Assembly: GCF_017311415.1 (NCBI RefSeq)
Contig: NZ_JAEKIS010000003.1
Coordinates: 248,001 to 312,000, forward strand
Reading direction: 5' to 3'
From: Salipiger abyssi
GTDB taxonomy: Bacteria > Pseudomonadota > Alphaproteobacteria > Rhodobacterales > Rhodobacteraceae
DNA length: 64,000 bases
Position 1 is the first letter of the stretch. Every line of letters begins with the position of its first letter. The notes under the pieces are model-generated. The model was not told the DNA's origin, did not search any database, and worked only from the letters and a program-made list of their open reading frames with translations. This document shows, piece by piece, positions 54,251-62,315 of this stretch. The position numbers and the translations under genes are program-made.

Positions 54251-55312
54251 ATGGATCTTATCGCTCTCGTCGAACGACTCGGAGAAAGCCCGACCGCCGC
54301 GCTCTTCGGTCTGCTCACCGGCACGGTCTTTGGCATCGCTGCGCAGCGCTCGCGCTTCTGCCTGCGGGCGGCGACGGTGGAATTCGCCCGCGGCGCGATG
54401 AAGGACAAGGTGGCGGTCTGGCTGCTGACCTTTTCCACCGCGCTGGTCTGGGTGCAGGGCGCGCAGCTGCTGGGGTTCTTCGACGCCTCCAACGCGCGAA
54501 TGATGGCGGTGCCGGGCAGCTGGTCGGGCGCGATCATCGGCGGGCTGCTGTTCGGCGCGGGCATGGTGCTGGCCAATGGCTGCTCGGGCCGGCTGCTGGT
54601 GCTGGCCGCCACAGGCAACCTGCGTTCGGTGATCTCGGGGATGATCTTTGCCGTGGTGGCGCAGATGAGCCTTTCGGGCATCCTATCGCCCTGGCGCGAC
54701 AAGCTGGCGGCGCTTTGGGTGACTTCAGGCGGTCGCAACATGGACCTGCTGGCGGCGGCGCATCTGCCGCGCGAGGCGGGGCTGGTCATCGGCCTGATCA
54801 TCGCCGCCATCGCGCTGGAGCTGTCGCGGCGCAACCGCATCGGCTTTTCCCGGCTGATCTTCGCGTCCGGCGTCGGCTTTGCCGTGGCGCTGGGCTGGGG
54901 GCTGACCTATGCGCTGTCGAACGTGGCCTTCGACCCGGTGCAGATCGAAAGCGCCACTTTCACCGGCCCCTCGGCGCATACGCTGATGTTCTTCCTCGAC
55001 CGGGGCGCGGTGCTGGAATTCGACGTGGGGCTGGTGCCGGGCGTCTTCATCGGCGCCTTCCTCGCCGCCGCCTGGGGGCGGGAGCTGAAATTCCAGGGTT
55101 TCGATGGCCCGACGCCGCTGCGCAACGCGATGATCGGCGCCGCGCTCATGGGCTTCGGCGGCATGCTGGCGGGCGGCTGCGCCATTGGCGCGGGGGTCAC
55201 CGGCGGGTCGATCTTTGCCGGCACCGCCTGGATGGCGCTCTTTTGCATGTGGATCGGGGGGATGACCATGGATGTGCTCATGGGCGGACGGCGGCAATGC
55301 GCCACGGCCTGA
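54251..55312 (+). CDS. YeeE/YedE family thiosulfate-type transporter
   Basis: A 353-residue membrane protein with about ten helices of the YeeE/YedE (TsuA-like) family that imports thiosulfate or related sulfur species. The conserved cysteines appear in AAQRSRFCLRAA, LANGCSGRLL and LAGGCAIGAG, the pattern that relays thiosulfate in the structural model of this family. ATG 54251 follows AAAAGGAG. A cupin gene is divergent. No sulfur-metabolism gene is next to it, so the natural ion is inferred from family. Confidence 0.85.
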   Translation: MDLIALVERLGESPTAALFGLLTGTVFGIAAQRSRFCLRAATVEFARGAMKDKVAVWLLTFSTALVWVQGAQLLGFFDASNARMMAVPGSWSGAIIGGLLFGAGMVLANGCSGRLLVLAATGNLRSVISGMIFAVVAQMSLSGILSPWRDKLAALWVTSGGRNMDLLAAAHLPREAGLVIGLIIAAIALELSRRNRIGFSRLIFASGVGFAVALGWGLTYALSNVAFDPVQIESATFTGPSAHTLMFFLDRGAVLEFDVGLVPGVFIGAFLAAAWGRELKFQGFDGPTPLRNAMIGAALMGFGGMLAGGCAIGAGVTGGSIFAGTAWMALFCMWIGGMTMDVLMGGRRQCATA

Positions 55313-55404
55313 GCGCTGATGTGGCGCGTGGCGCAAAGTTTCCGCTTCAATCCGCCCGCAGCCGCCCATTATAAGCGCCCCCGTCGCAAGCGAAGGAGGG
55401 CGCC

Positions 55405-56031
55405 ATGCAGCCTCAGGACATCGAGCCGCTGTTCACCCGCAGGGACGGCAGCTATTTCTGCGCCCGCTGGGGGCGGCCCATCGTGCCCATTGTCTTCGGG
55501 GTCGAGGATGCGACGCTGGGTGTGGTGAAGGGCGCCTTCGAGGCGATCTGCGCCATGGCGGGCCACAAGATGGCCGAGACCGATCCGGAATTCGGCGCCA
55601 ATGTCATGGTGTTTTTCTTCCGCGACTGGGGGGAGCTGCTGGAACTGCCCGATCTGGGCCGGATGATCGACGGGCTCGACGAGATGGTGGCGCGGTTGCA
55701 GGCGGGCGGGGCCAACCAGTACCGCGTGTTCCGTTTCGACCGCGACGGCGCGATCAAGGCGGCGTTCGTCTTTCTGCGCATGGACAAGGCGCTGGCGGCG
55801 CAGCCCGCCGAGGAGCTGGCGCTGGCGCAGGTGGTGCAGGTGATGCTGGTCTGGTCCGAGACCGCCTTTGCCGAGCGCTCGCCGCTGGGGCGGCTGGAGG
55901 ATGGGCGCGTGGTGCTGCGCCCGGACATCGCCGGCGTGCTGCGCGCGGCCTATGATCCGGTGATGCCGGCCATGGCGCAGGATCCGAGCCACGCGCTGCG
56001 GCTGGCGGCGCGGGCCGGGCAGGGCGCCTGA
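55405..56031 (+). CDS. Conserved-looking hypothetical protein
   Basis: A soluble 208-residue protein I do not recognise. Its sequence (FCARWGRPIVPIVFGVEDAT, FFFRDWGELLELPDLGRMID, RVFRFDRDGAIKAAFVFLRM) is compact and without signal peptide, repeats or catalytic motifs. Codon and base use match its neighbours, and GAAGGAG precedes ATG 55405. It lies 92 bases behind the YeeE/YedE gene and in front of a D,D-carboxypeptidase. Function unknown. Confidence 0.7.
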   Translation: MQPQDIEPLFTRRDGSYFCARWGRPIVPIVFGVEDATLGVVKGAFEAICAMAGHKMAETDPEFGANVMVFFFRDWGELLELPDLGRMIDGLDEMVARLQAGGANQYRVFRFDRDGAIKAAFVFLRMDKALAAQPAEELALAQVVQVMLVWSETAFAERSPLGRLEDGRVVLRPDIAGVLRAAYDPVMPAMAQDPSHALRLAARAGQGA

Positions 56032-56106
56032 GTTCACGCTTTTGAAAGGCCTGCCGGGCTATGGCTGGTGTCGCAGAATGCGATGGCAGGAGAAACCGGC
56101 GGCCTC

Positions 56107-57063
56107 ATGGGGCGATTTCGCGACAGAATCCGGATTTGCGCGCTTGCGCTGTGGCTGGTGTGTGCAGCCGGCGGCGGCTTGGCGGCGCCGGGGGCGAGTT
56201 TCGTCATGGATGCCCGCACCGGGCAGGTCTATGCGGCGGAGAATGCCGATGCCCGGCGGCACCCGGCCTCGCTCACCAAGATGATGACGCTCTATCTGGC
56301 CTTTTCGGCGGTGGAGCGCGGCCGGCTGGCGATGGAGGATGTGGTGCGCATCTCCGCCAGGGCCGCGCTGGAGCCGGGCTCACGTCTCGGGCTGCGCGCG
56401 GGGGAGCGGGTGACGCTGCGCGATCTGATCACCGCCACGGCGGTGCGCTCGGCCAATGACGCGGCCACGGCGCTTGCCGAGGCGGTGGCGGGAAGCGAGA
56501 CCGCATTCGTGACGCGGATGAATGACGCGGCGCGGCGGATGGGCCTGCGCAACACGCGGTTTCGCAACGCGCACGGGCTGACGGCAGAGGGGCATTATTC
56601 CACCGCCCGCGACATGAGCCTGCTCGGGCGGCAGCTTGCCCTCGATTTCCCGCAATTCTTCGAGCTGTTCCGCCAGCGAAAGGCACAGGCGGCGGGGCGC
56701 GAGATCCTGCATACCAACCGCCGCTTTCTGGGCGCCTATGCGGGCGCGGACGGGATCAAGACCGGCTACACCAGTGCCGCGGGCTACAACCTGACCGCCT
56801 CCGCCCGGCGCGGCAGCAAACGGCTGATCGTGACGGTGATGGGGGCGGGCTCGTCTGCCGAGCGCAGCGCGCGGGTGTCACGGCTGATGGATGCGGGGTT
56901 TGCCAAAGCGCCGGAACGGGCAAAGCCGATGCCTCCGCGCACCGCACCGCGCCCACTGCTGGCGGATCGGGCGCCGCTCTTCACCGCCGCGGCAAACGGT
57001 GCCGTTACAGACGCGAGCCCGCCACTGGGGGCGGGCTCGGTCGGTGTGTTTGCCTTGCGCTGA
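56107..57063 (+). CDS. D-alanyl-D-alanine carboxypeptidase (S11), second copy
   Basis: A 318-residue penicillin-binding carboxypeptidase trimming the terminal D-Ala of peptidoglycan pentapeptides in the periplasm. Motifs SLTKMM, SAND and KTGYT are intact. It aligns along the catalytic domain of the enzyme at 46302 (VMDARTGQVYAAENAD versus VMDARSGEVLHAENAD) but ends after a short Pro-rich tail without SPOR domain. ATG 56107 gives a normal signal peptide (RICALALWLVCAAGGGLAAP) with AGGAG 13 bases upstream; earlier in-frame starts at 56068 and 56083 would lengthen the n-region. It converges on trpS. Confidence 0.88.
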   Translation: MGRFRDRIRICALALWLVCAAGGGLAAPGASFVMDARTGQVYAAENADARRHPASLTKMMTLYLAFSAVERGRLAMEDVVRISARAALEPGSRLGLRAGERVTLRDLITATAVRSANDAATALAEAVAGSETAFVTRMNDAARRMGLRNTRFRNAHGLTAEGHYSTARDMSLLGRQLALDFPQFFELFRQRKAQAAGREILHTNRRFLGAYAGADGIKTGYTSAAGYNLTASARRGSKRLIVTVMGAGSSAERSARVSRLMDAGFAKAPERAKPMPPRTAPRPLLADRAPLFTAAANGAVTDASPPLGAGSVGVFALR

Positions 57064-57073
57064 GCGTCGGGGG

Positions 57074-58114
57074 TCAGGCCCCGGCGCCCACCATGCCGAC
57101 GATCTCGTAGGTCTTCTTGAGGATCGGTGCCGCGATGGCGCGGGCGCGGTCTGCGCCGCCGCTGAGGATGCGGTCGATCTCTGCCGGGTCTTGCATATAG
57201 CGGGCCATTTCCGACGAGATCGGCGCCAGCTTGGCCACCGCCAGATCCGCAAGCAGGGGCTTGAACTCGGAGAACGGTTTGCCGCCCATCTCTGCCATCA
57301 CCTGCGCCGCCGGCATCTCGGCCAGGGCTGCGTAGATATTGACGAGGTTGCGCGCCTCGGGCCGCCCCTCCAGCCCGTCTAGATCGGAGGGCAGGGGCTC
57401 GGGGTCGGTCTTGGCCTTGCGGATCTTCTTGGCGATGGCATCCGCATCGTCGGTCATATTGATCCGCGAGGCGTCCGACGGGTCGGATTTCGACATCTTC
57501 TTGGAGCCGTCGCGCAGCGACATGACCCGAGTGGCAGCCCCCTCGATCACCGGCTCGGTGATCGGGAAGAACTCGGTCTTGAAGTCATGATTGAACTTGA
57601 TCGCGATGTCGCGGGTCAGCTCCACATGCTGTTTCTGGTCCTCGCCCACCGGCACATGGGTGGCGTGGTAGATCAGGATGTCGGCGGCCATCAGCGCGGG
57701 ATAGGCGAAGAGCCCCAGCGAGGCTTTCTCGGCATGTTTGCCGGCCTTGTCCTTCCACTGCGTCATCCGGTTCATCCAGCCCATCCGGGCGACACAGTTG
57801 AAGATCCAGGCGAGCTGCGCATGCTCGGCCACCTGGGACTGGTTGAAGAGGATCGACTGCGTCGGATCGAGCCCGGCGGCAAGGTAGCCGGCGGTCAGCT
57901 CGCGGGTCTGCCGTGTCAGCGCCTCGGGGTCTTGCCAGACGGTGATCGCATGCATGTCGACGACGCAATAGATCGTCTCGACACCGCTTCCCTGCATGTC
58001 CACGAAGCGCTTGATCGCGCCGAGATAATTGCCGAGCGTCAGGCCTCCGGACGGCTGGATGCCGGAAAAGACGCGCGGGGTGAAGGCGGGATTGTTCTGG
58101 GCCGCCTCGGACAT
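57074..58114 (-). CDS. trpS: Tryptophanyl-tRNA synthetase
   Basis: A class I synthetase of 346 residues charging tRNA-Trp. The HIGH-like segment is [18 protein letters not shown] and the KMSKS loop [33 protein letters not shown] lines the tryptophan site. ATG 58114 follows CGGAGTATGGCCC; the frame to 58261 adds unrelated sequence. The gene is read away from the rhomboid-type gene, with a 76-bp gap. Confidence 0.96.
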   Translation of the reverse strand: MSEAAQNNPAFTPRVFSGIQPSGGLTLGNYLGAIKRFVDMQGSGVETIYCVVDMHAITVWQDPEALTRQTRELTAGYLAAGLDPTQSILFNQSQVAEHAQLAWIFNCVARMGWMNRMTQWKDKAGKHAEKASLGLFAYPALMAADILIYHATHVPVGEDQKQHVELTRDIAIKFNHDFKTEFFPITEPVIEGAATRVMSLRDGSKKMSKSDPSDASRINMTDDADAIAKKIRKAKTDPEPLPSDLDGLEGRPEARNLVNIYAALAEMPAAQVMAEMGGKPFSEFKPLLADLAVAKLAPISSEMARYMQDPAEIDRILSGGADRARAIAAPILKKTYEIVGMVGAGA

Positions 58115-58190
58115 GGGCCATACTCCGTCTGGATATTCGGGTGGCGCTGGCTTACCCATGCCCCGACATGCCGTCAAGAAAGAGCCCGCC

Positions 58191-58877
58191 ATGGTGCATC
58201 CGCATAACGAACCGCCCCTGAACCCGATGCCGCCCGTCGTGATGGCGCTGTTCATCGTCATCGTCGGCGTGGAGGCGGTGTTTTCGCTCGGCAGCTACGG
58301 GATCGTCGGCGGCCCGGAGGCGGTGGGCTGGCGCCTCGACGCGATGGAGCGTTTCGCCTTTCTGGCGCCGGTGCTGCAATGGATGCTCCAGACCGGGCAG
58401 TTCCCGGCGGAGCATGTGATCCGGCTGTTCAGCTACCCGTTCGTGCATGGCAATTTCACCCATGCGCTCTTTGCCGGGGTGATGTTGCTCGCCATGGGCA
58501 AGATGGTGGCCGAGGCGCTGGGCTCGCTGCGCACGGCGGTGCTGTTCTTTGCCTCCACGCTGGGCGGCGCGCTTGCCTATGGGCTGCTGCTGGATACACG
58601 GGTGCCACTGATCGGGGCGTTTCCGCCGGTTTACGGGCTGATCGGAGCGTTCACATATCTGCTCTGGCTGCGGCTGGGGCAGATGGGCGCGCAGCAGATC
58701 CGGGCGTTTTCGCTGATCGGGATGCTGCTGGCGATCCAGCTGCTCTTTGGCCTGATCTTCGGCGGTAGCCAGGACTGGGTGGCCGATTTGGGCGGGTTTG
58801 CCACCGGGTTCCTGCTGGCAACCGTGCTGATCCCGGGCGGCTGGGCGCGGCTGCTGGCGCGGTTCCGGCGGGATTGA
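58191..58877 (+). CDS. Rhomboid-fold protein without the catalytic dyad
   Basis: A six-helix rhomboid-family membrane protein of 228 residues. [20 protein letters not shown] is the usual TM2 region. The active-site Gly-x-Ser-Gly of rhomboid proteases reads [13 protein letters not shown], where Ser is replaced (Phe-Pro-Pro), and the catalytic His before Leu-Gly-Gly is Asp ([14 protein letters not shown]). It should therefore be proteolytically dead, comparable to derlin/iRhom-like pseudoproteases. ATG 58191 is preferred (AAAGAG upstream); 58158 is an alternative. A foldback DNA element begins 20 bases past its stop. Confidence 0.82.
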   Translation: MVHPHNEPPLNPMPPVVMALFIVIVGVEAVFSLGSYGIVGGPEAVGWRLDAMERFAFLAPVLQWMLQTGQFPAEHVIRLFSYPFVHGNFTHALFAGVMLLAMGKMVAEALGSLRTAVLFFASTLGGALAYGLLLDTRVPLIGAFPPVYGLIGAFTYLLWLRLGQMGAQQIRAFSLIGMLLAIQLLFGLIFGGSQDWVADLGGFATGFLLATVLIPGGWARLLARFRRD

Positions 58878-58896
58878 GGCGGTTCGCGGGGCGCGC

Positions 58897-59144
58897 GTGG
58901 TGGTTGGAAAGCCACCCTACGCCTCGAGCCTTTCGTGAGCCGCGACATCGTCGGCCCGTGGGGTGGCGATCTGCCTTGAGAACCTCTCGATTTATCCCGG
59001 CCAAGTCCGAAAGACCTCAACACATCGCGCTGGCGTCACCAAATCGCCAGCCCGCCCGGACGGGTCGGCGATGTCGCGGCGGCCTGCGGCCTTGTTCCGC
59101 GCCGGGGCAGGGTTACGCCGTAGGGTGGGTTTCCAACCCACCAC
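58897..59144. repeat. Foldback (inverted-repeat) element, about 248 bp
   Basis: Outer arms: 58897-58921 (GTGGTGGTTGGAAAGCC and ACCCTACG) and 59119-59144, whose reverse complement reads GTGGTGGGTTGGAAACCC and ACCCTACG. Inner arms: 58940-58959 and 59060-59079 match 18 of 20 in inverted orientation (CCGCGACATCG core), plus TGGCGAT at 58964-58970 against ATCGCCA at 59043-59049. It fills the gap between two convergent genes and holds no ORF of note. It could be a MITE-like element or act as a double-sided terminator. Confidence 0.75.
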
Positions 59145-59149
59145 CTCCT

Positions 59150-60637
59150 TCAGAACATATCCGCCGGCAACAGCGGCAACAGGCGCGAGAGCTTCTTGCT
59201 CTGCGCCATCGGGTAGGGCAGGGCAAAGCCCTCGCGCTCTTCGGGCGGTTTCGCGGCATTGGCGAGCGCCGCCTGCCGCCATGTCCGCGCCTGCACCGTG
59301 CTCTGCGCGCCGAGCCGGGGGCCGAGCCATTTCTCAGCCAGCCGCTCGCGCAGCGCCTTCACATCGTCGGGACGGCGGAACAGCACCGAGGCCTCGGTGT
59401 CCCAGCGCAGCGAGCGACCGTTGAGATTGGCCGAGCCCACCATGCCCACCCGGTCGTCGACCAGGGTGACCTTGGAATGCACATAGACCGGCCCGGCGCC
59501 GAGCACCTGCGCCACCTCGTCCTCGGCGGGGCGGTCCTGCCCGGGCGAGATCAGCGCCAGACGGTCGCCGAAGACATGGGAGAGCCGCGCCACCGCCTCG
59601 GTCTGGAGCGCGTGGCCGTGGCGCGCGTCCCAGCCGATATCGCTGCTGAAAAGCACCCGCTCGGCGGCGGGAGGCAGCACGATCACCAGTTGCAGATCCG
59701 GATGGCGCCGCGCGGCGCGGGCCAGCGCCTCGACGATGGGGCGGTGACGCAGGAACTGGGTCTCGATATAGATATGCCGCTGTGCCTCGCCGATCATCGC
59801 GATCAGCGCTTTCTCGTGGTCCTGCACGCGGGCGCGGGGTGCCAGTCGGGCCGGGCCGCCGCAGGGGGCGGAGACCGTGCGCACCAGGCGCAGATCGGCG
59901 GGGGCCTGCGGGCGGATGCTGGTGTCGAGCGGCTCTGCCGCGCCGCTCAGGCTCGGCGTGCCGCAGGCAAGCGCGGCGTTCCAGGTCTCGGCGAAATGCA
60001 ACCGCAGCGTGGCGGAGAAATCCGCGTCCTCGACCTGCATCGAGACATCGTGCCAGGTCTCTGCCGGCGGGCGGTCGTGATCGGGCGTGTCGTAGCGGCG
60101 CTCGTTGATGTCGAGCCCGCCGATGATGCAGCGCGTGCCGTCGGCCACGGCGAATTTCTGGTGGATGGTCACAGGGCGCAGCCGCACCGGCCCCTTGATC
60201 AGCGCCCGCTGCACCGGGGTGAGCCGTGCCGGGTCTTCGGATCGCAGGGCGCGCAGGCTGGCGCCGATGCGCCCGCGCATCGCCAGGTGCCAGAGCGGCC
60301 CGGCCTTTTGCCCATGTGGCGCGCAGAGCACCTGCGCATCGCCTTGGAGTACCTCGGCGAAGCCGCTGGCCGAGGTCCAGGCCAGCCGGTGCAGATCCGA
60401 GGTGAAAACCGGATCGAAATCCGCCAGGATCAGCCGCAGCCTCACCCCGCGCCGGGCCACCAGCGCCAGCAGGTCCGCCCATGTATGCAGGCCCTGCTCG
60501 ATGAGCTCGGGGCTGCGCAGCCGGGTGCGCGGATCGAAGATCCGGAAGGAGAGCACAAGCTCCTCGCGCGCCGTGTCGGCGAGGCGTTCGAGCGCGGGAA
60601 AGCCTTCGGCGGCGGTGATGAGCGAGGTGAGCGACAT
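59150..60637 (-). CDS. Phospholipase D/cardiolipin synthase-like protein
   Basis: A 495-residue member of the PLD superfamily with two HKD motifs: HQKFAVADGTRCIIGGLD near residue 160 and HSKVTLVDDRVGMVGSANLN near 395. No membrane helix or signal peptide is visible, which argues against a classic membrane cardiolipin synthase. Phosphatidyl transfer, hydrolysis or nuclease-like action are all possible. It lies eight bases after murJ on the same strand, so envelope lipid work is a reasonable inference. Confidence 0.85.
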   Translation of the reverse strand: MSLTSLITAAEGFPALERLADTAREELVLSFRIFDPRTRLRSPELIEQGLHTWADLLALVARRGVRLRLILADFDPVFTSDLHRLAWTSASGFAEVLQGDAQVLCAPHGQKAGPLWHLAMRGRIGASLRALRSEDPARLTPVQRALIKGPVRLRPVTIHQKFAVADGTRCIIGGLDINERRYDTPDHDRPPAETWHDVSMQVEDADFSATLRLHFAETWNAALACGTPSLSGAAEPLDTSIRPQAPADLRLVRTVSAPCGGPARLAPRARVQDHEKALIAMIGEAQRHIYIETQFLRHRPIVEALARAARRHPDLQLVIVLPPAAERVLFSSDIGWDARHGHALQTEAVARLSHVFGDRLALISPGQDRPAEDEVAQVLGAGPVYVHSKVTLVDDRVGMVGSANLNGRSLRWDTEASVLFRRPDDVKALRERLAEKWLGPRLGAQSTVQARTWRQAALANAAKPPEEREGFALPYPMAQSKKLSRLLPLLPADMF

Positions 60638-60645
60638 GGGCGGGG

Positions 60646-62193
60646 TCAGCTCCGCCTGCGGCGCAGGGCCGCGCTGAATTCCGACAGGCGGAACGCACCC
60701 AGCAACTGACCCGCCGCGCCATAGGAGACGAGGCCGGAGAGCAGCAGGAGCAGCAGAGCGGGGTAGCGCCAGTAGTCCATGCCCAAGAACGGTGCGAGGG
60801 CAAGATAGGTTCCCCAGAGCATCGCACCCATGAGCGCCGAGGCGAAGCAGATGCGCCAGATCCGGCGGCGGAACCTTGCGTCGAACCGCGCCGCGTCGCC
60901 GATGCGGCGCCCGCCGATCATCAGCATCGCCGCCATCACCCAGCCGGCGACCGAGGTTGCCACGGCGGGGGCGATCCAGCCGATCGCCGGCGCCAGTCCC
61001 ACCGCCAGCACCGCGTTCACGATCATCGACCAGACCGCGTAGCGGAAGGGGGTGCGGGTGTCCTCGCGGGCGAAAAACAGCGGTTGCAGCACCTTTTGCA
61101 GCACGAAGGCCGGCAGGCCGAGCCCGTAGAGCGCCACCGCGAAGGCAATGGCGGCGCTGTGCTCGGCCCCTGTGGCGCCACGCTCGTAGAGCACCGAGAC
61201 CATGGGCAGCGGGATCACCACCAGCGCCACGGCGGCGGGGATGGTCAGCGCCAGCGCCATCTCTCCGGCGCGGGAAAAGGCGTGGCGCGCGCCGTCGTCG
61301 TCATGCGCCTTGAGCCGGCGCGAGAGATCCGGCAGCAGCACGATGCCCACGGCGATGCCGACCACGCCAAGGGGCAGCTGATAGAGACGGTCGGCGGCGT
61401 AGAGAAAACTCACCGCGTTGTCGAATTGCGAGGCGACCTGCTGGCCCACCAGCAGGTTGACCTGCATCACCCCGCCCGCCAGCGCCGCCGGCACCGCGAC
61501 CCGCACCAGCCGGCGCATATCCGGTGTCAGGCGGGGCCGCCCCGGGCGCACCTTGATGCCCGTGCGCTCCACCGCGACCCAGACCAGCGCCAGCTGCGCC
61601 ACGCCGGCCAGCGGCACCGTCCAGATCAGCCAGAGGATGACCTCGCCGCCGAGCCAGGCCCCGACCGTCATGGCGAGGATGACGAGGATGTTCAGCAGCA
61701 CCGGCGCGGCGGCGGCGGCGGCGAAATGGCCGGTGGCGTTCAGCGCGCCGGAGAACAGAGCCGCCAGCGAGATGAACAGGATATAGGGAAAGACCACGCG
61801 GCCATAGCCCACGGTGAGGTCGAACCGGGCGTCCTCGGTAAAGCCCTCGGCGGTGGCCCAGACCAGCGCCGGCATGAAGATCAGCGCCAGCGCGATAATG
61901 ATCAGCAGCACGAAGCCGAGCCCGCTCAGCGCATCGCGGGCAAAGACCTGCGGGTCTTCGCCGCCCTCGTATTTCTTGGAAAAGATCGGCACGAAAGCGG
62001 CGTTGAACGCGCCTTCGGCGAAGAAGCGGCGGAACATGTTGGGCAGCCGGAAGGCGGCCACGAAAGCATCCATCACCGGGCCGGGGCCGATATAGGCGAG
62101 GATGACGGTGTCGCGGACCAGTCCGAGGACGCGGCTTGCCAGCGTCCAGAAGCCGACGGTGAGGACACCGGAAATCAGGCGTATGGGTTTCAT
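60646..62193 (-). CDS. murJ: Lipid II flippase MurJ
   Basis: A 515-residue MOP-superfamily protein with 14 predicted helices that moves lipid II across the inner membrane. It starts MKPIRLISGVLTVGFWTLAS and has SRVLGLVRDTVILAYIGPGP and FRLPNMFRRFFAEGAFNAAF, the MurJ signature region with conserved arginines. PVVIPLPMVSVLYERG-like text continues the core. ATG 62193 follows AGGGG. It lies downstream of glnD and just before the PLD gene. Confidence 0.94.
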   Translation of the reverse strand: MKPIRLISGVLTVGFWTLASRVLGLVRDTVILAYIGPGPVMDAFVAAFRLPNMFRRFFAEGAFNAAFVPIFSKKYEGGEDPQVFARDALSGLGFVLLIIIALALIFMPALVWATAEGFTEDARFDLTVGYGRVVFPYILFISLAALFSGALNATGHFAAAAAAPVLLNILVILAMTVGAWLGGEVILWLIWTVPLAGVAQLALVWVAVERTGIKVRPGRPRLTPDMRRLVRVAVPAALAGGVMQVNLLVGQQVASQFDNAVSFLYAADRLYQLPLGVVGIAVGIVLLPDLSRRLKAHDDDGARHAFSRAGEMALALTIPAAVALVVIPLPMVSVLYERGATGAEHSAAIAFAVALYGLGLPAFVLQKVLQPLFFAREDTRTPFRYAVWSMIVNAVLAVGLAPAIGWIAPAVATSVAGWVMAAMLMIGGRRIGDAARFDARFRRRIWRICFASALMGAMLWGTYLALAPFLGMDYWRYPALLLLLLSGLVSYGAAGQLLGAFRLSEFSAALRRRRS

Positions 62194-62264
62194 GTCTGCT
62201 CGGCCCCTTTATGCCCTGCGGGCTGCGGCAGGAGTAGCTTATCGCAGAGAACTGAGGAAGGGGG

Positions 62265-62309
62265 AGATCGGCGGCCCCGGATACCGCTTGGACACGGGGC
62301 CGCCGATCT
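62265..62309. terminator. 14-bp inverted repeat between glnD and murJ
   Basis: AGATCGGCGGCCCC (62265-62278) and GGGGCCGCCGATCT (62296-62309) are a perfect 14-base inverted repeat with a 17-base loop. No T-run follows on the minus strand, so it may be a transcript-end or processing hairpin of glnD rather than a classical terminator. Confidence 0.5.
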
Positions 62310-62315
62310 CTGCAT

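Noticed and set aside
59150-60637. Bona fide cardiolipin synthase (clsA)
   Set aside because: Both HKD motifs are present but the N-terminal membrane helices of ClsA are missing, so only the superfamily is claimed.
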